A DNA stretch of 64,000 nt from an uncultured Stenotrophomonas sp. (GCF_913778665.1 NZ_CAJYVQ010000008.1:310001-374000), one strand, 5' to 3'. Positions 27,546 to 36,906 are shown, counted from the first letter of the stretch. Numbers and translations: made by a program. Notes: a model not told the origin generated them from the letters alone.

Positions 27546-27650
27546 GGCCGGGGTGCTGTGGGGTGGCAGGGGTGTGAGCCGCATGGATGCGGCGACCAAG
27601 CCCCATGGACGGGTTTACGGCGTCCCCTGCCATCCCGCAGCACCCCGGCC
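27546..27650 (-). repeat. Three-helix palindromic element, copy 2
   Basis: It is inverted relative to copy 1. The outer stem of about 26 bp pairs GGCCGGGGTGCTG.. with ..CAGCACCCCGGCC. Read on the minus strand it contains GACGCCGTAAACCCG, a CCCG-TCCA-TGGG hairpin, GCTTGG and the GCCGCAT-CC-ATGCGGC hairpin, then the CTCGACAG tail. Confidence 0.88.
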
Positions 27651-27682
27651 CACCTGCAGCACCACGAAGCGCCAGCGCTTTG

Positions 27683-27700
27683 GCTGTTGCTGTTGCTGTT
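27683..27700. repeat. TGTTGC hexanucleotide tract
   Basis: Nearly three tandem copies of TGTTGC lie about 33 bp beyond copy 2, on the GACGCCGTAAA side of the element. The tract is the reverse complement of the AGCAAC tract beside copy 3. Confidence 0.75.
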
Positions 27701-27802
27701 CGCCTCTGCCTGCCGCAGGCATCGGCCCTCCCGCCACCGGCAGCCGATACAATGGCCGTCTGCCGCATCCCGGCATCCCGTCCCTGAGCCAAAGAGTTGC
27801 CC

Positions 27803-28978
27803 ATGTCCATCGTCCGCATGACCGACCTCGACCTCTCCGGCAAGCGCGTGCTGATCCGCCAGGATCTGAACGTGCCGATCGAGAATGGCCGCATCACTTC
27901 CGAACAGCGCATCACCGCTTCGCTGCCGACGCTCAAGCGCGCGCTGGAGCAGGGCGCGGCGGTGATGGTCACCTCGCACCTGGGGCGCCCGAAGGAAGGC
28001 ATTTGGAGCGAAGCCGATTCGCTGGCGCCGGTTGCCGCGCGCCTTTCCGAACTGCTCGGTCGCGAGGTTCCGCTGGTGCGCGACTGGGTCGATGGTGTCC
28101 AGGTGCAGCCGGGCCAGCTGGTGCTGCTGGAAAACTGCCGCATGAACGTGGGCGAGGGCAAGGACGACGAAGCGCTGTCGAAGAAGTACGCCGCGCTGTG
28201 CGATGTGTTCGTGATGGACGCCTTCGGCACCGCGCACCGCGCCCAGGCCTCCACCCACGGCGTGATCCGTTTCGCGCCGGTCGCCGCTGGCGGCCCGCTG
28301 CTGATGGCCGAACTGGACGCGTTGGCGCAGGCGCTGGGCGCGCCGGCCAAGCCGCTGCTGGCCATCGTCGCCGGCAGCAAGGTCAGCACCAAGTTGGAAC
28401 TGCTGGCCAACCTGGTCGGCAAGGTCGATCAGCTGATCGTCGGTGGCGGCATCGCCAACACCTTCATCGCGGCCGCCGGCTACAAGGTCGGCAAGTCGCT
28501 GTACGAACCGGATCTGCTGGATACCGCGAAGAAGATCGTCGCCGACGCCAAGGCGCGTGGCGCCGACATCCCGCTGCCGGTCGACGTGGTCACGGCCAAG
28601 CAGTTCCTGCCCGATGCCGTTGCCGAAGTGAAGGCCGTTGATGCCGTCGCCGAAGACGACCTGATCCTGGACATCGGCCCGCAGACCGCCGCGCAGTACG
28701 CGCAGCTGATCGAGAAGGCTGGCACTGTGGTCTGGAACGGCCCGGTCGGTGTGTTCGAGTTCGAGGCCTTCAGCAAGGGTACCGAAGCGCTGGCCCGTGC
28801 CATCGCCAGCTCCAAGGCTTTCTCCATCGCCGGTGGTGGTGACACCCTGGCCGCGGTCGACAAGTTCGATGTCGCCAAGGACGTGAGCTACATCTCCACC
28901 GGTGGCGGCGCGTTCCTGGAGTTCCTGGAAGGCAAGACCCTGCCGGCGGTGGCCGCACTCGACGCGCGCGGCGCATGA
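27803..28978 (+). CDS. pgk: Phosphoglycerate kinase
   Basis: The 391-residue enzyme transfers phosphate from 1,3-bisphosphoglycerate to ADP. It has the N-terminal RQDLNVP, the substrate-site TSHLGRP, the hinge region [13 protein letters not shown] and the nucleotide-site segment [13 protein letters not shown] near the C-terminus. ATG 27803 has AAAGAG 7 bp upstream; an in-frame TTG at 27797 would add two residues and is less likely. The HAD phosphatase gene overlaps its stop by 4 bp, so the two form an operon. Confidence 0.97.
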   Translation: MSIVRMTDLDLSGKRVLIRQDLNVPIENGRITSEQRITASLPTLKRALEQGAAVMVTSHLGRPKEGIWSEADSLAPVAARLSELLGREVPLVRDWVDGVQVQPGQLVLLENCRMNVGEGKDDEALSKKYAALCDVFVMDAFGTAHRAQASTHGVIRFAPVAAGGPLLMAELDALAQALGAPAKPLLAIVAGSKVSTKLELLANLVGKVDQLIVGGGIANTFIAAAGYKVGKSLYEPDLLDTAKKIVADAKARGADIPLPVDVVTAKQFLPDAVAEVKAVDAVAEDDLILDIGPQTAAQYAQLIEKAGTVVWNGPVGVFEFEAFSKGTEALARAIASSKAFSIAGGGDTLAAVDKFDVAKDVSYISTGGGAFLEFLEGKTLPAVAALDARGA

Positions 28979-29628
28979 GTGCCGACCCGCGCAAGGATGT
29001 CCTGTTCTTCGACCTCGACGGTACGCTGATCGATTCGCAGGTCGGCATCACCACGTGCATCGCCTATGCGCTGCAGAAAATGGACCATCCGGTGCCGCCG
29101 CAGGAGATCCTGCTGGGCTGGATCGGCCCGTCGTTGCGTACCACTTTCGCGCCGCTGTTCGTTGAACCGGCAAGGGTGGAACAGGCCGTGGGCTACTACC
29201 GTGAACGGTTCGACGCCGAGGGCTGGTGCGAGCACACGGTGTATCCGCAGGTGGAAGACACCCTGCGCACGCTGCATGGTCGCGGCCACCGCTTGGCGGT
29301 GGTCACGGCCAAGAACGAGCCGCATGCGCGCCGCATCCTTGCCCACCTGCCGTTTGGTGGGCTGTTCGAGGAAATTGTCGGCTCCACCCTGGACGGTTCA
29401 CGCAGCCACAAGCCGGAGCTGGTCGGCGAGGCATTGCGCCGGTTGCAGGTGCAGCCCGCACAGTGCTGGATGATCGGCGACCGCCGCATGGACATCGAAG
29501 GCGCACGCCACCACGGCCTGCGCAGCGTTGGCGTGCTGTGGGGTTTTGGCGGTGAAGCGGAGCTCGCCGAAGCCGGCGCCGGCCAGCTGGCGCGCGAGCC
29601 GGCTCAGCTGATGACGCTGCTGGCATAA
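28975..29628 (+). CDS. HAD-superfamily phosphatase, phosphoglycolate phosphatase-like
   Basis: The 217-residue protein has HAD motif [10 protein letters not shown] (Asp13, Asp15), motif II VVTAKNE, motif III lysine in SHKPE, and motif [14 protein letters not shown]. An alpha-helical cap lies at about residues 20-90. This fits the phosphoglycolate phosphatase/beta-phosphoglucomutase-like subgroup. The substrate is not readable; the overlap with pgk and position before pyk suggest clean-up of a side product of lower glycolysis, which is an inference. A GTAG-headed hairpin lies directly after the stop. Confidence 0.88.
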   Translation: MSADPRKDVLFFDLDGTLIDSQVGITTCIAYALQKMDHPVPPQEILLGWIGPSLRTTFAPLFVEPARVEQAVGYYRERFDAEGWCEHTVYPQVEDTLRTLHGRGHRLAVVTAKNEPHARRILAHLPFGGLFEEIVGSTLDGSRSHKPELVGEALRRLQVQPAQCWMIGDRRMDIEGARHHGLRSVGVLWGFGGEAELAEAGAGQLAREPAQLMTLLA

Positions 29629-29634
29629 GCTCCT

Positions 29635-29662
29635 GTAGAGCCGAGCCCACGCTCGGCTCTAC
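29635..29662. repeat. GTAG-headed REP hairpin (GTAGAGCCGAGC class)
   Basis: A perfect 12-bp stem GTAGAGCCGAGC/GCTCGGCTCTAC surrounds a CCAC loop, 6 bp after the HAD gene. The arms match the dimer at 45145-45207. Confidence 0.9.
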
Positions 29663-29802
29663 GGAATGCCCTGCGCCACCGTATGTCCTGGGGTTGTCCG
29701 TTCGATGACCCGCGAAGTCAGGCAGCACAAGGCTGTAACCGTATACATGCGGCGTGAAGGATGTGCTAATTTCCGTTCTTTATCGGGAGAGGCCCATTCA
29801 CC

Positions 29803-31269
29803 ATGTTCGAGCGTCAGCGTCGCACCAAGATCCTTGCCACCCTCGGTCCGGCCACCGATCCGCCGGGCGTGCTGGAGGATCTGTTCCGCGCCGGCGTCAA
29901 CGTGGTGCGCCTCAACTTCAGCCACGGTGACCCGTCGGGCCAGGCCAAGCGTGCCGCCGAAGTGCGTGCCGCCGCGGCCCGCGTGGGCGTGGAAGTGGGC
30001 ATCCTGGCCGACCTGCCGGGCCCGAAGATCCGTATTGAGCGTTTCGCCGAAGGCAAGGTGCAGCTGAAAGCGGGCGACCGTTTCGACCTGATCGCCAGCG
30101 AGAACGCCGGCCCGGGTAATGCCAGCCAGGTCGGTGTCAGCTACCTCGGCCTGCCGCAGGACGTGGGCCCGGGCGATGTGCTGCTGCTCGACGACGGCCT
30201 GATGCAGCTGCAGGTGGTGGAAGTGCAGGGCGACCGCATCGTCAACACCGTGCTCAACGATGGCGTGCTGTCCGACCGCAAGGGCCTGAACAAGCAGGGG
30301 GGCGGCCTGTCGCTGGGCGCGCTGACCGAACGCGACAAGGAACTGATCGGCATCGTCGCCAAGATCGGTGTCGACTTCATCGCCGTGTCGTTCTGCCGCA
30401 ACGCGCAGGACATGAACGATGCGCGCGACATCGCCCGCTCGCACGGCTGCGACGCCGCGCTGGTGTCGAAGATCGAGCGCACCGAGGCGATCGAGAATCT
30501 GGAAGAAATCGTCGAGGCCAGCGACGTAGTGATGGTCGCTCGTGGCGACCTCGGCGTGGAAATCGGCGACGCCGAGCTGCCGGGCCTGCAGAAAAAGATC
30601 ATCAAGGCCTCGCTGGCGCAGAACAAGGTGGTGATCACCGCCACGCAGATGCTGCAGTCTATGGTGGAAAGCCCCATTCCGACCCGCGCCGAAGTGCTGG
30701 ACGTGGCCAACTCGGTCATCGATGGCACCGATGCGGTCATGCTGTCGGCCGAAACCGCCGCCGGCGCCTACCCGGTGAAGGCGGTCGAAGCGATGGCCCG
30801 CATCTGCCTGGGTGCCGAACGCCAGTTCCAGACTGAGACGGACTTCAACGCCTCGCCGCGCAATCTGGAACGCGCCGACCAGGCCATCGCCATGGCCACC
30901 ATGTTCCTGTCGCAGCACGTGGGCGTGCGCGCCATCGTGGCGATGACCGAATCCGGTGGCACGGCCCGCTACCTGTCGCGTTTCCGCGCCAAGGCTCCGG
31001 TGTTCGCGGTCACCCGCCATGACGGCGCCCGTCGCCAGATGGCGCTGATGCGCGACGTGTTCCCGATCAACTTTGACAGCCGTGGGCTGACCCCGCGCGA
31101 GGCCGCACGCGGCAGCATCCGCCTGCTGGTCGAATCGGAGCTGCTGCAGGCTGGTGACCGCGTCGTGTTCACCAGCGGCGAGCACATGGAAACCCATGGC
31201 GCCACCAACACGCTGCGCCTGCTGGAAGTGGGCCAGGACGGTCGCGCCAGCGGCCTGGGCGATCTGTAA
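29803..31269 (+). CDS. pyk: Pyruvate kinase
   Basis: This 488-residue enzyme makes pyruvate and ATP from phosphoenolpyruvate. It has RRTKILATLGPA, VRLNFSHG, ADLPGPKIRIE, the catalytic block LVSKIERTEAIENL, VMVARGDLGVEIG, and VMLSAETAAGAYPVKAVEAM, all intact. The C-terminal domain (GGTARYLSRFRAKAPVFAVT) is complete. A GGGAGAGG Shine-Dalgarno lies about 14 bp upstream of ATG 29803. A GGGGTC palindrome starts 35 bp after the stop and may end the transcript before fba. Confidence 0.97.
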   Translation: MFERQRRTKILATLGPATDPPGVLEDLFRAGVNVVRLNFSHGDPSGQAKRAAEVRAAAARVGVEVGILADLPGPKIRIERFAEGKVQLKAGDRFDLIASENAGPGNASQVGVSYLGLPQDVGPGDVLLLDDGLMQLQVVEVQGDRIVNTVLNDGVLSDRKGLNKQGGGLSLGALTERDKELIGIVAKIGVDFIAVSFCRNAQDMNDARDIARSHGCDAALVSKIERTEAIENLEEIVEASDVVMVARGDLGVEIGDAELPGLQKKIIKASLAQNKVVITATQMLQSMVESPIPTRAEVLDVANSVIDGTDAVMLSAETAAGAYPVKAVEAMARICLGAERQFQTETDFNASPRNLERADQAIAMATMFLSQHVGVRAIVAMTESGGTARYLSRFRAKAPVFAVTRHDGARRQMALMRDVFPINFDSRGLTPREAARGSIRLLVESELLQAGDRVVFTSGEHMETHGATNTLRLLEVGQDGRASGLGDL

Positions 31270-31304
31270 AAGCCCTGACGGTGTCGGGTCGGCGCTGCCA
31301 ATCC

Positions 31305-31335
31305 GGGGTCAGAGCCCCTGCGGGGATCTGACCCC
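31305..31335. repeat. GGGGTC-family palindrome
   Basis: GGGGTCAGAGCCCC pairs with GGGGATCTGACCCC around a 3-nt loop. It is the shortest copy of the family, 35 bp after the pyk stop. Confidence 0.85.
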
Positions 31336-31463
31336 ACGCCCCTTCGCGCAGGACATCACGTGTCCTGCGCAGACATGGAAGCGTTTCCATCCTGTCCTCC
31401 ACGGCGAGGCAACGGGCGGCGGGGCTATACTTACGTTTTTCCCGCACCCGCCACAGGAAATAC

Positions 31464-32468
31464 ATGAGCATCGAACAGCTGGCTGAAACCGCCCAGGCCA
31501 TGGTCGCCCCGGGCAAGGGCATCATCGCGATCGACGAATCCACCGCTACCATCGCCAAGCGTTTTGCCGGCGTCGGTATCGAGAACACCGAGGAGAACCG
31601 TCGTGCCTACCGCGAGCTGCTGCTGACCACGCCGAAGCTCAACGAGCACATTTCCGGCGCGATCCTGTACGACGAAACCATCCGCCAGTCGACCAAGGAC
31701 GGTGTGCCGTTCGCCAAGTACATGGCCGACCACGGCATGATTCCGGGCATCAAGGTCGACAAGGGTGCGCATCCGCTGGCCGGCTGCCCGGGCGAGCTGG
31801 TGACCGAAGGCCTCGACGGGCTGCGCGAGCGCCTGCAGGAGTACTACAAGCTGGGTGCGCGCTTCGCCAAGTGGCGTGCAGTGATCAACATCGGCGAAAG
31901 CATCCCGTCGGGCACCTGCATCGAATCCAACGCGCACGCGCTGGCCCGTTATGCGGCCCTGTGCCAGGAATGCGGTCTGGTGCCAATGGTCGAGCCGGAA
32001 GTGATCATGGACGGCGACCACGACATCGAGACCTGCTACGAAGTCACCGAAGCCACCCTGCGTTCGCTGTTCGACGCGCTGTACCAGCAGAACGTGCTGC
32101 TGGAAGGCACCATCCTGAAGGCATCGATGGTCATCTCCGGCAAGAACTGCGATGAGCAGGCCGACGTCGAGGAAGTGGCCGAGTCGACCGTGATGTGCCT
32201 GAAGAGCACCGTGCCGGCGATCCTGCCGGGCGTGGTGTTCCTGTCCGGTGGCCAGAGTGACGAACAGTCGACCGAGCACCTGAATGCGATGAACCAGCTG
32301 GGCAATCTGCCATGGCCGCTGAGCTTCTCCTACGGCCGCGCCATGCAGCAGGCTGCGCTGAAGCTGTGGGCCAAGGATATGAAGGGCAACTACGCCGCTG
32401 CGCAGAAGACCGTGTACGAGCGCGCCAAGGACAATGGCCTGGCTGCGCTGGGCAAGTGGAACGGTTGA
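31464..32468 (+). CDS. fba: Class I fructose-bisphosphate aldolase
   Basis: This 334-residue enzyme splits fructose 1,6-bisphosphate into two triose phosphates by a Schiff base. It is the eukaryote-like class I type: GKGIIAIDEST, YDETIRQ, FAKWRAV (Lys136), MVEPEV and the Schiff-base lysine in EGTILKASMV (Lys219). No zinc-binding class II features are present. Class I aldolase beside gap, pgk and pyk is usual in Xanthomonadaceae. A hairpin terminator lies 27 bp downstream, so it is probably transcribed alone. Confidence 0.96.
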   Translation: MSIEQLAETAQAMVAPGKGIIAIDESTATIAKRFAGVGIENTEENRRAYRELLLTTPKLNEHISGAILYDETIRQSTKDGVPFAKYMADHGMIPGIKVDKGAHPLAGCPGELVTEGLDGLRERLQEYYKLGARFAKWRAVINIGESIPSGTCIESNAHALARYAALCQECGLVPMVEPEVIMDGDHDIETCYEVTEATLRSLFDALYQQNVLLEGTILKASMVISGKNCDEQADVEEVAESTVMCLKSTVPAILPGVVFLSGGQSDEQSTEHLNAMNQLGNLPWPLSFSYGRAMQQAALKLWAKDMKGNYAAAQKTVYERAKDNGLAALGKWNG

Positions 32469-32495
32469 TCCGTCCCATCGCTGGATGAACAGGGC

Positions 32496-32525
32496 AACGC
32501 CGGCATCACGCCGGCGTTTGCTTTT
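32496..32525 (+). terminator. Terminator after fba
   Basis: A 9-bp perfect stem AACGCCGGC/GCCGGCGTT with a 5-nt loop is followed by TGCTTTT, 27 bp after the fba stop. Confidence 0.85.
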
Positions 32526-32597
32526 GCGGGTATCGTTTCCGGCCCCGCGCGCCCGGCCGGCGCACGGGAACTACATGGAAGGCCAAGGAGAAACATC

Positions 32598-33743
32598 ATG
32601 CGTTTGGCAGCACTCACACTGACCATTGCCACGGTCCTGGTCACCGGCGGTTGCAACCGCATCGGCAGCAGTGGTGACGCAGGCAAGGCCGCGTCGCTCG
32701 ATTTCGACAAGCCGGTGTCCGGCGAGATCACATCGCGCAGCGGCATCAACTTCAACGACGGGAGCCATCACCAGCTCTACCAGATCAAGCTGGAAGACAA
32801 GGATCTGGTCGGCCTGAAGCTCACCGGTGCCCTCAGCGGCTCGATCGCCGTGTTCAACAACGGCAGCCTCGTTTCCACCAGTAACACCGGTTACGAACGC
32901 GAAGGCGACGTCTCGCTGGCGTTCCGTGCCAACGGCGGCGGCACCTACCAGGTGGCGGTCAATGCCGATGGCCCGACCGCCTTTGGTCCGTATCGCCTGC
33001 GCGCCGAGAAGCTGAAACCCTACGACGGCAAGCCGTTGGCGGGCAGTGGCGAAATCGTGGACATGCTGGCCAGTGACTCGCAGGACTACACCCTGCAGGT
33101 GGACAAGGCCGGCCTGTACGAAATCCGCCTGGTGTCGGACGTCTTCGATCCGGTGCTGAAGCTGTCGGGCCAGGGCGTTGAAGCCGAAAACGACGATGGC
33201 AACGACAGCACCAACTCGCGGCTGACCCTGTCGCTGAAGCCGGGCAAGTACACCCTGACCGCGCGCGGCCTCGGCAGCGGTGTCAATGGCATGTTCACCC
33301 TGTCTGCTACCCGCATCGAACTGCCGGGGAATCTGGTCGAGCGCGATGGTACCGCCCTGCCGAAGTCGGGCAGCGTGTACACCATGCTGGACAACGAAGG
33401 CCGTCGCCGCTTCCTGCTGACGCTGGATCGTCCCGCCGACGTGCGCCTGGATGCGATCTCCAGCCAGGTCGATACCGTGCTGCGCGTGGTCGGTGGCGAT
33501 GTCGAGCTGACCGACGACGACGGTGGCAACGGTACCAACTCGCGCCTGGAGGAGACCCTGCCGGCCGGCCACTACACCGTCGACGTGTCCAGCCTGAACA
33601 CTGGCGCAGGCATGGTGGAAGTGCGCGTGCAGGTGGATGGTGCCAGTGCTGACGGAGCTGCCGCCTCCGCGGCCCGCGCTGCTGCTGACGCTGCAGCCGC
33701 CGTGGCCGATGACGCTGCTGCGGTGGAAGCTGCCAGCCGTTGA
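32598..33743 (+). CDS. Secreted lipoprotein-like protein with PPC-type beta domains
   Basis: The 381-residue product has a signal peptide and a lipobox-like VTGGC (Cys19); the -3 Thr is atypical, so lipidation is probable rather than certain. The mature part holds two or three repeats of a beta-sandwich resembling bacterial pre-peptidase C-terminal (PPC) domains: VDMLASDSQDYTLQVDKAGLYEIRL and VYTMLDNEGRRRFLLTLDRPADVRL, each with an acidic DDDGGNGTNSRL-like segment. No enzyme domain is attached. The C-terminal 30 residues are almost only Ala, Asp and Arg. An AAGGAG ribosome binding site precedes ATG 32598. Confidence 0.75.
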   Translation: MRLAALTLTIATVLVTGGCNRIGSSGDAGKAASLDFDKPVSGEITSRSGINFNDGSHHQLYQIKLEDKDLVGLKLTGALSGSIAVFNNGSLVSTSNTGYEREGDVSLAFRANGGGTYQVAVNADGPTAFGPYRLRAEKLKPYDGKPLAGSGEIVDMLASDSQDYTLQVDKAGLYEIRLVSDVFDPVLKLSGQGVEAENDDGNDSTNSRLTLSLKPGKYTLTARGLGSGVNGMFTLSATRIELPGNLVERDGTALPKSGSVYTMLDNEGRRRFLLTLDRPADVRLDAISSQVDTVLRVVGGDVELTDDDGGNGTNSRLEETLPAGHYTVDVSSLNTGAGMVEVRVQVDGASADGAAASAARAAADAAAAVADDAAAVEAASR

Positions 33744-33747
33744 GCGT

Positions 33748-33767
33748 GATTCACGCCATGCGTGGAT
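33748..33767. repeat. Degenerate SMAG/REP hairpin
   Basis: GATTCACGCCATGCGTGGAT keeps most of the REP stem but has lost the GTAG head and one pair. It lies directly after the lipoprotein gene. Confidence 0.65.
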
Positions 33768-33786
33768 GACATCAATGGTGCAACGG

Positions 33787-33819
33787 AAAAGGCCGGGCAA
33801 TGCCCGGCCTTTTCTTTTC
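33787..33819. terminator. Bidirectional terminator
   Basis: A GGCCGGGC/GCCCGGCC stem is flanked by AAAA on the left and TTTTCTTTT on the right. It serves the lipoprotein gene and the converging macrodomain gene. Confidence 0.88.
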
Positions 33820-33835
33820 CATGCTGTGTGGCGTT

Positions 33836-34435
33836 TCAATGCGCGGCGGCGAGGCCCGCATCGCCCAGCGGCGGCAGCATCGTGCTGCGTGGCTCGCTTT
33901 CAGCGCTCTGCCCGGCAGCTGCCAGGGCCTGCTGGTAGGCCTTGGCCGTTGCCGTATTGAACGCGACCAGCACGATGCGCATCGGCTGCGCGTGGCTGCG
34001 CTGCCACGCCAGTGTCTCGGTTACGGCGATGTGCGCGGCCTGGTACAGCGGATAGCCGTACACGCCGCAACTGATCGCGGGGAACGCGATCGACTGCACG
34101 CCCAGCGATTCGGCCAACTGCAGCGACTTCCAGTAGCAGTTGGCCAGCAATGCGGGTTCATCGCGCTGGCCGTCGTGCCAGACCGGCCCGACCGTGTGCA
34201 GTACGTGCCGCGCGGGCAACGCATATGCGGCCGTGGCGCGCACTTCGCCGGTCGGGCAACGCACGCCCGGGCGTACCTCGGGCAGCTGTTCGCACTCCGC
34301 CAGCAACGCGGGGCCGGCCGCGCGATGGATCGCGCCGTCGACACCGCCGCCACCGAGCAATGTTTCATTGGCCGCGTTGACGATCGCATCCACCGCCAGG
34401 GTCGTGATGTCGCCCTGCCAAACTTCGATCTTCAT
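33836..34435 (-). CDS. Macrodomain protein, O-acetyl-ADP-ribose deacetylase-like
   Basis: The 199-residue protein is a MacroD-type macrodomain. It has GDIT near residue 7, the catalytic [22 protein letters not shown], and [11 protein letters not shown], as in YmdB/MacroD, which remove ADP-ribose from O-acetyl-ADP-ribose or proteins. ATG 34435 has GGAGA 8 bp upstream; the open frame to 34492 adds 19 unlikely residues. The C-terminal 25 residues after the domain are unconserved. No sirtuin or ADP-ribosyltransferase gene is nearby, so its substrate is not indicated by context. Confidence 0.92.
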   Translation of the reverse strand: MKIEVWQGDITTLAVDAIVNAANETLLGGGGVDGAIHRAAGPALLAECEQLPEVRPGVRCPTGEVRATAAYALPARHVLHTVGPVWHDGQRDEPALLANCYWKSLQLAESLGVQSIAFPAISCGVYGYPLYQAAHIAVTETLAWQRSHAQPMRIVLVAFNTATAKAYQQALAAAGQSAESEPRSTMLPPLGDAGLAAAH

Positions 34436-34600
34436 GCGTCCGTCTCCTGCCTGTGAGGTGATCCGCGCAGCATCTGCGCCGGCTGTTCCCACGGTAGGGG
34501 ACAGGGCATCGATACTGCGTCATGACCGTCTCACGCGCTGCGATCCGACGGCCTTCACGCACGATGGCGCGCGATGCCTTCATGCAGGCTGAAGCAGAAA

Positions 34601-34640
34601 GGGGGCAGATGCTTTTCCGGACGGAAAAGCTCTGACCCCC
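34601..34640. repeat. GGGGTC-family palindrome
   Basis: GGGGGCAGATGCTTTTCCGG and ACGGAAAAGCTCTGACCCCC form an imperfect palindrome with an 8-bp inner stem GCTTTTCC/GGAAAAGC. Confidence 0.82.
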
Positions 34641-34660
34641 ATGTTTCCGTGGTGCGCCGG

Positions 34661-34703
34661 CAGGGCCGGAGCCCTTCCCCGGATGGGGAGGGCTCTGACC
34701 CTG
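34661..34703. repeat. GGGGTC-family palindrome, second of a tandem pair
   Basis: CAGGG..GAGCCCTTCCCC pairs with GGGGAGGGCTCTGACCCTG. It lies 20 bp from the previous copy and just after the cysK stop (minus strand). Confidence 0.8.
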
Positions 34704-34707
34704 TGCA

Positions 34708-35667
34708 TCACGGCAGGCCGGCCAGCCACTCGTCGTCGGAGCCTTCATTCACATCGGCAAACAGCGGCGTGGAGAAGTAGCGTTCACCGGTATCCGGCAG
34801 CATGGCCAGAATCACCGAACCCGGTTCGGCCCGCGCGGCCACGTCCAGTGCGCTGGCCACGGTAGCGCCGGCAGAGATGCCGACGAAGATGCCTTCCTCC
34901 GCGGCCAGTCGACGTGCGGTAGCGATCGCGCGGTCATCGTCCACCGAGACCAGTTCATCCACCACATCGCGGTTCAGCACGTCCGGCACGAAGTCCGGTG
35001 TCCAGCCCTGGATCTTGTGCGGCTTCCAGTCATCGCCCTTCAGCAGTGCGGCGCCGGCCGGCTCGGTGGCGATGATGCGGGTCTGCGGTCGCGCGACCTT
35101 CAGCACTTCGCCTACGCCGGTGAGCGTGCCGCCGGTGCCCCAGCCGCTGACGAAGTAGTCCAGGCGCTTGCCGGCGAAGTCGCGCAGGATCTCGGCGGCG
35201 GTGGTATTGCGGTGATACGCCGGATTGGCCGGGTTGGCGAACTGGCTGGCCAGGAACCAGCCATGCTGCTCGGCCAGTTCGCGCGCCTTGCGAACCATGC
35301 CGCTGCCGCGTTCGGCGGCCGGGGTCAGGATCACCTTGGCGCCATATGCGCGCATCAGCTTGCGACGTTCCACCGAGAAGGTCTCGACCATGGTCGCCAC
35401 GAATTTGTAGCCGCGCGCGGCAGCGACCATTGCCAGCGCCACGCCGGTGTTGCCCGAGGTGGCCTCGACGATCGTGTCGCCCGGCTTGAGCACGCCGCGC
35501 GCTTCAGCGTCCAGGATGATCGCCAGCGCCAGCCGGTCCTTCACCGAGCCGCCGGGATTGAACGACTCGACCTTGGCGTAGAGGCTGACCTGCGGCGGCG
35601 CCAGGCGCTGCAGCTTGACGATGGGGGTATTGCCGACGGTATCGAGGATGGAGTCGTACAGGGCCAT
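34708..35667 (-). CDS. cysK: Cysteine synthase (O-acetylserine sulfhydrylase)
   Basis: The 319-residue PLP enzyme makes cysteine from O-acetylserine and sulfide. It has VGNTPIVKLQRL, the PLP lysine in NPGGSVKDR (Lys43), the phosphate/substrate loop EATSGNTGVALA, GWGTGGTLTGVGEVLK and GISAGA. ATG 35667 with GGAGCG upstream is preferred; the frame is open to 35832 but that stretch is promoter DNA. It is divergent from the cysB-like regulator across 208 bp, which supports control by that regulator. A GGGGTC palindrome abuts its 3' end. Confidence 0.95.
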   Translation of the reverse strand: MALYDSILDTVGNTPIVKLQRLAPPQVSLYAKVESFNPGGSVKDRLALAIILDAEARGVLKPGDTIVEATSGNTGVALAMVAAARGYKFVATMVETFSVERRKLMRAYGAKVILTPAAERGSGMVRKARELAEQHGWFLASQFANPANPAYHRNTTAAEILRDFAGKRLDYFVSGWGTGGTLTGVGEVLKVARPQTRIIATEPAGAALLKGDDWKPHKIQGWTPDFVPDVLNRDVVDELVSVDDDRAIATARRLAAEEGIFVGISAGATVASALDVAARAEPGSVILAMLPDTGERYFSTPLFADVNEGSDDEWLAGLP

Positions 35668-35797
35668 GGAAGCGCTCCGGAAACGGGGCCGCGCCGGGCT
35701 TCGGCGGGCGAAGGGGGAGGGCTGGCTGTTCAGGCCAGCGGCTGCCGGCTGACCGTAGCGCCGGCATATGACGCCCGGAAATGACCAGATACCTTTC

Positions 35798-35818
35798 TTA
35801 AACAACCTTTGGTTATAA
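35798..35818. promoter_or_regulatory. AT-rich dyad between cysK and the cysB-like gene
   Basis: ACAACC-TTT-GGTTAT forms an inverted repeat inside an AT-rich stretch in an otherwise GC-rich region. It lies 58 bp upstream of the regulator start and about 130 bp upstream of cysK. It has the size and position of a LysR-type binding site, so CysB-family binding is the likely role; this is inference. Confidence 0.5.
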
Positions 35819-35875
35819 GCTGGTGACGGCAATTGACCCTAGAGTGGACCTCCGCCCCACGCCGCCCGCCTGCCC

Positions 35876-36859
35876 ATGACGCTGACCCAGCTGCGCTACC
35901 TGGTTGCCATCGCCGACGCCGAGCTGAACATCACGCTGGCCGCCTCACGCGTGCACGCCACCCAGCCCGGCCTGTCCAAGCAGCTCAAGCAGCTGGAGGA
36001 CGAGCTCGGCTTCCTGTTGTTCGTGCGCAAGGGCCGCAGCCTGGAGTCGGTCACGCCGGCCGGCACCGAGGTCATCGCCCGCGCCCGCGCGGTGCTGGCC
36101 GAGGCCAACAACATCCGCACCTATGCCGCCAACCAGCGCCGTGAAAGCCAGGGCCAGCTGATCCTGACCACCACCCACACCCAGGCACGCTTCGTGCTGC
36201 CGCCCGCGGTGGCCGCAATCAAGCAGGCCTACCCGCAGGTGAGCGTGCACCTGCAGCAGGCCGGCGAAGCCGACGCGCTGGACCGCCTGAACCAGGGCGA
36301 TGCCGATATCGCGATCATCAGTACCGCCGGTGGCGAACCGACCGATGGCACCGCGGTGCCGCTGTTCCGCTGGCGCCGCCTGGTCGTGGTGCCCAAGGGG
36401 CATCCACTGGATCGCGCCGGACGTGCACCGGATCTGGCCGCGTTGGCGCGCCAGCCGCTGATCAGCTATGAATCCTCGACTCGTCCGAATTCGTCGTTGC
36501 AGCGCGCGTTCGCCGCGCATGGCCTGGTGCCGGACCTGGCACTGACCGCGCTGGATGCCGACCTGATCAAGACCTACGTGCGCACCGGCCTGGGCGTTGG
36601 CCTGCTGGCCGAGATGGCGGTGAGCTCCAACGATGAAGACCTGAGATCGTGGCCGGCGCCGGATCCGATCGCCGAGTGCATTGCCTGGGCGGTGCTGCCA
36701 CGCGACCGGGTGCTGCGCGATTACGCGCTGGAGCTGGTGCATGTGCTGGCCCCGCAGATTGATCCGCGCGACCTGCGGCGGGTGCTGGATGGCAATCAGG
36801 CTGCCGCGTGGCCGGTGCCGCCGACGTGGGAGTCACTGACCCAGACCATCACGGTGTGA
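35876..36859 (+). CDS. cysB: LysR-family regulator, CysB-like
   Basis: The 327-residue protein has the CysB-type helix-turn-helix: MTLTQLRYLVAIADAELNIT, then THPGLSK-like ATQPGLSKQLKQLEDELG and FVRKGRSLESVTPAG. Its effector domain begins GQLILTTTHTQARFVLPP, matching CysB/Cbl (THTQARY). CysB activates sulfate assimilation and cysteine genes in response to N-acetylserine, and divergent cysK supports that role. It could be a Cbl-type paralogue, but the divergent cysK makes CysB most likely. The downstream 592 bp are non-coding repeats. Confidence 0.88.
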   Translation: MTLTQLRYLVAIADAELNITLAASRVHATQPGLSKQLKQLEDELGFLLFVRKGRSLESVTPAGTEVIARARAVLAEANNIRTYAANQRRESQGQLILTTTHTQARFVLPPAVAAIKQAYPQVSVHLQQAGEADALDRLNQGDADIAIISTAGGEPTDGTAVPLFRWRRLVVVPKGHPLDRAGRAPDLAALARQPLISYESSTRPNSSLQRAFAAHGLVPDLALTALDADLIKTYVRTGLGVGLLAEMAVSSNDEDLRSWPAPDPIAECIAWAVLPRDRVLRDYALELVHVLAPQIDPRDLRRVLDGNQAAAWPVPPTWESLTQTITV

Positions 36860-36906
36860 GGTGGGGGCGGGCAGGGCTTGCAGCCCTGCACCTGCTGCGG
36901 CATTCA

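Larger units (their letters stand above)
27179..27802. other. Repeat-rich intergenic region between DUF3999 and pgk
   Basis: No convincing gene is present. It holds two GACGCCGTAAA three-helix elements in tail-to-tail orientation, a GGGGTC palindrome between them, a GCGCGC-T-GCGCGC mini-hairpin near 27408-27420 and a TGTTGC tandem tract. Short open frames here arise from the palindromes. The pgk promoter must lie in the last 100 bp, but I see no strong hexamers. Confidence 0.8.
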
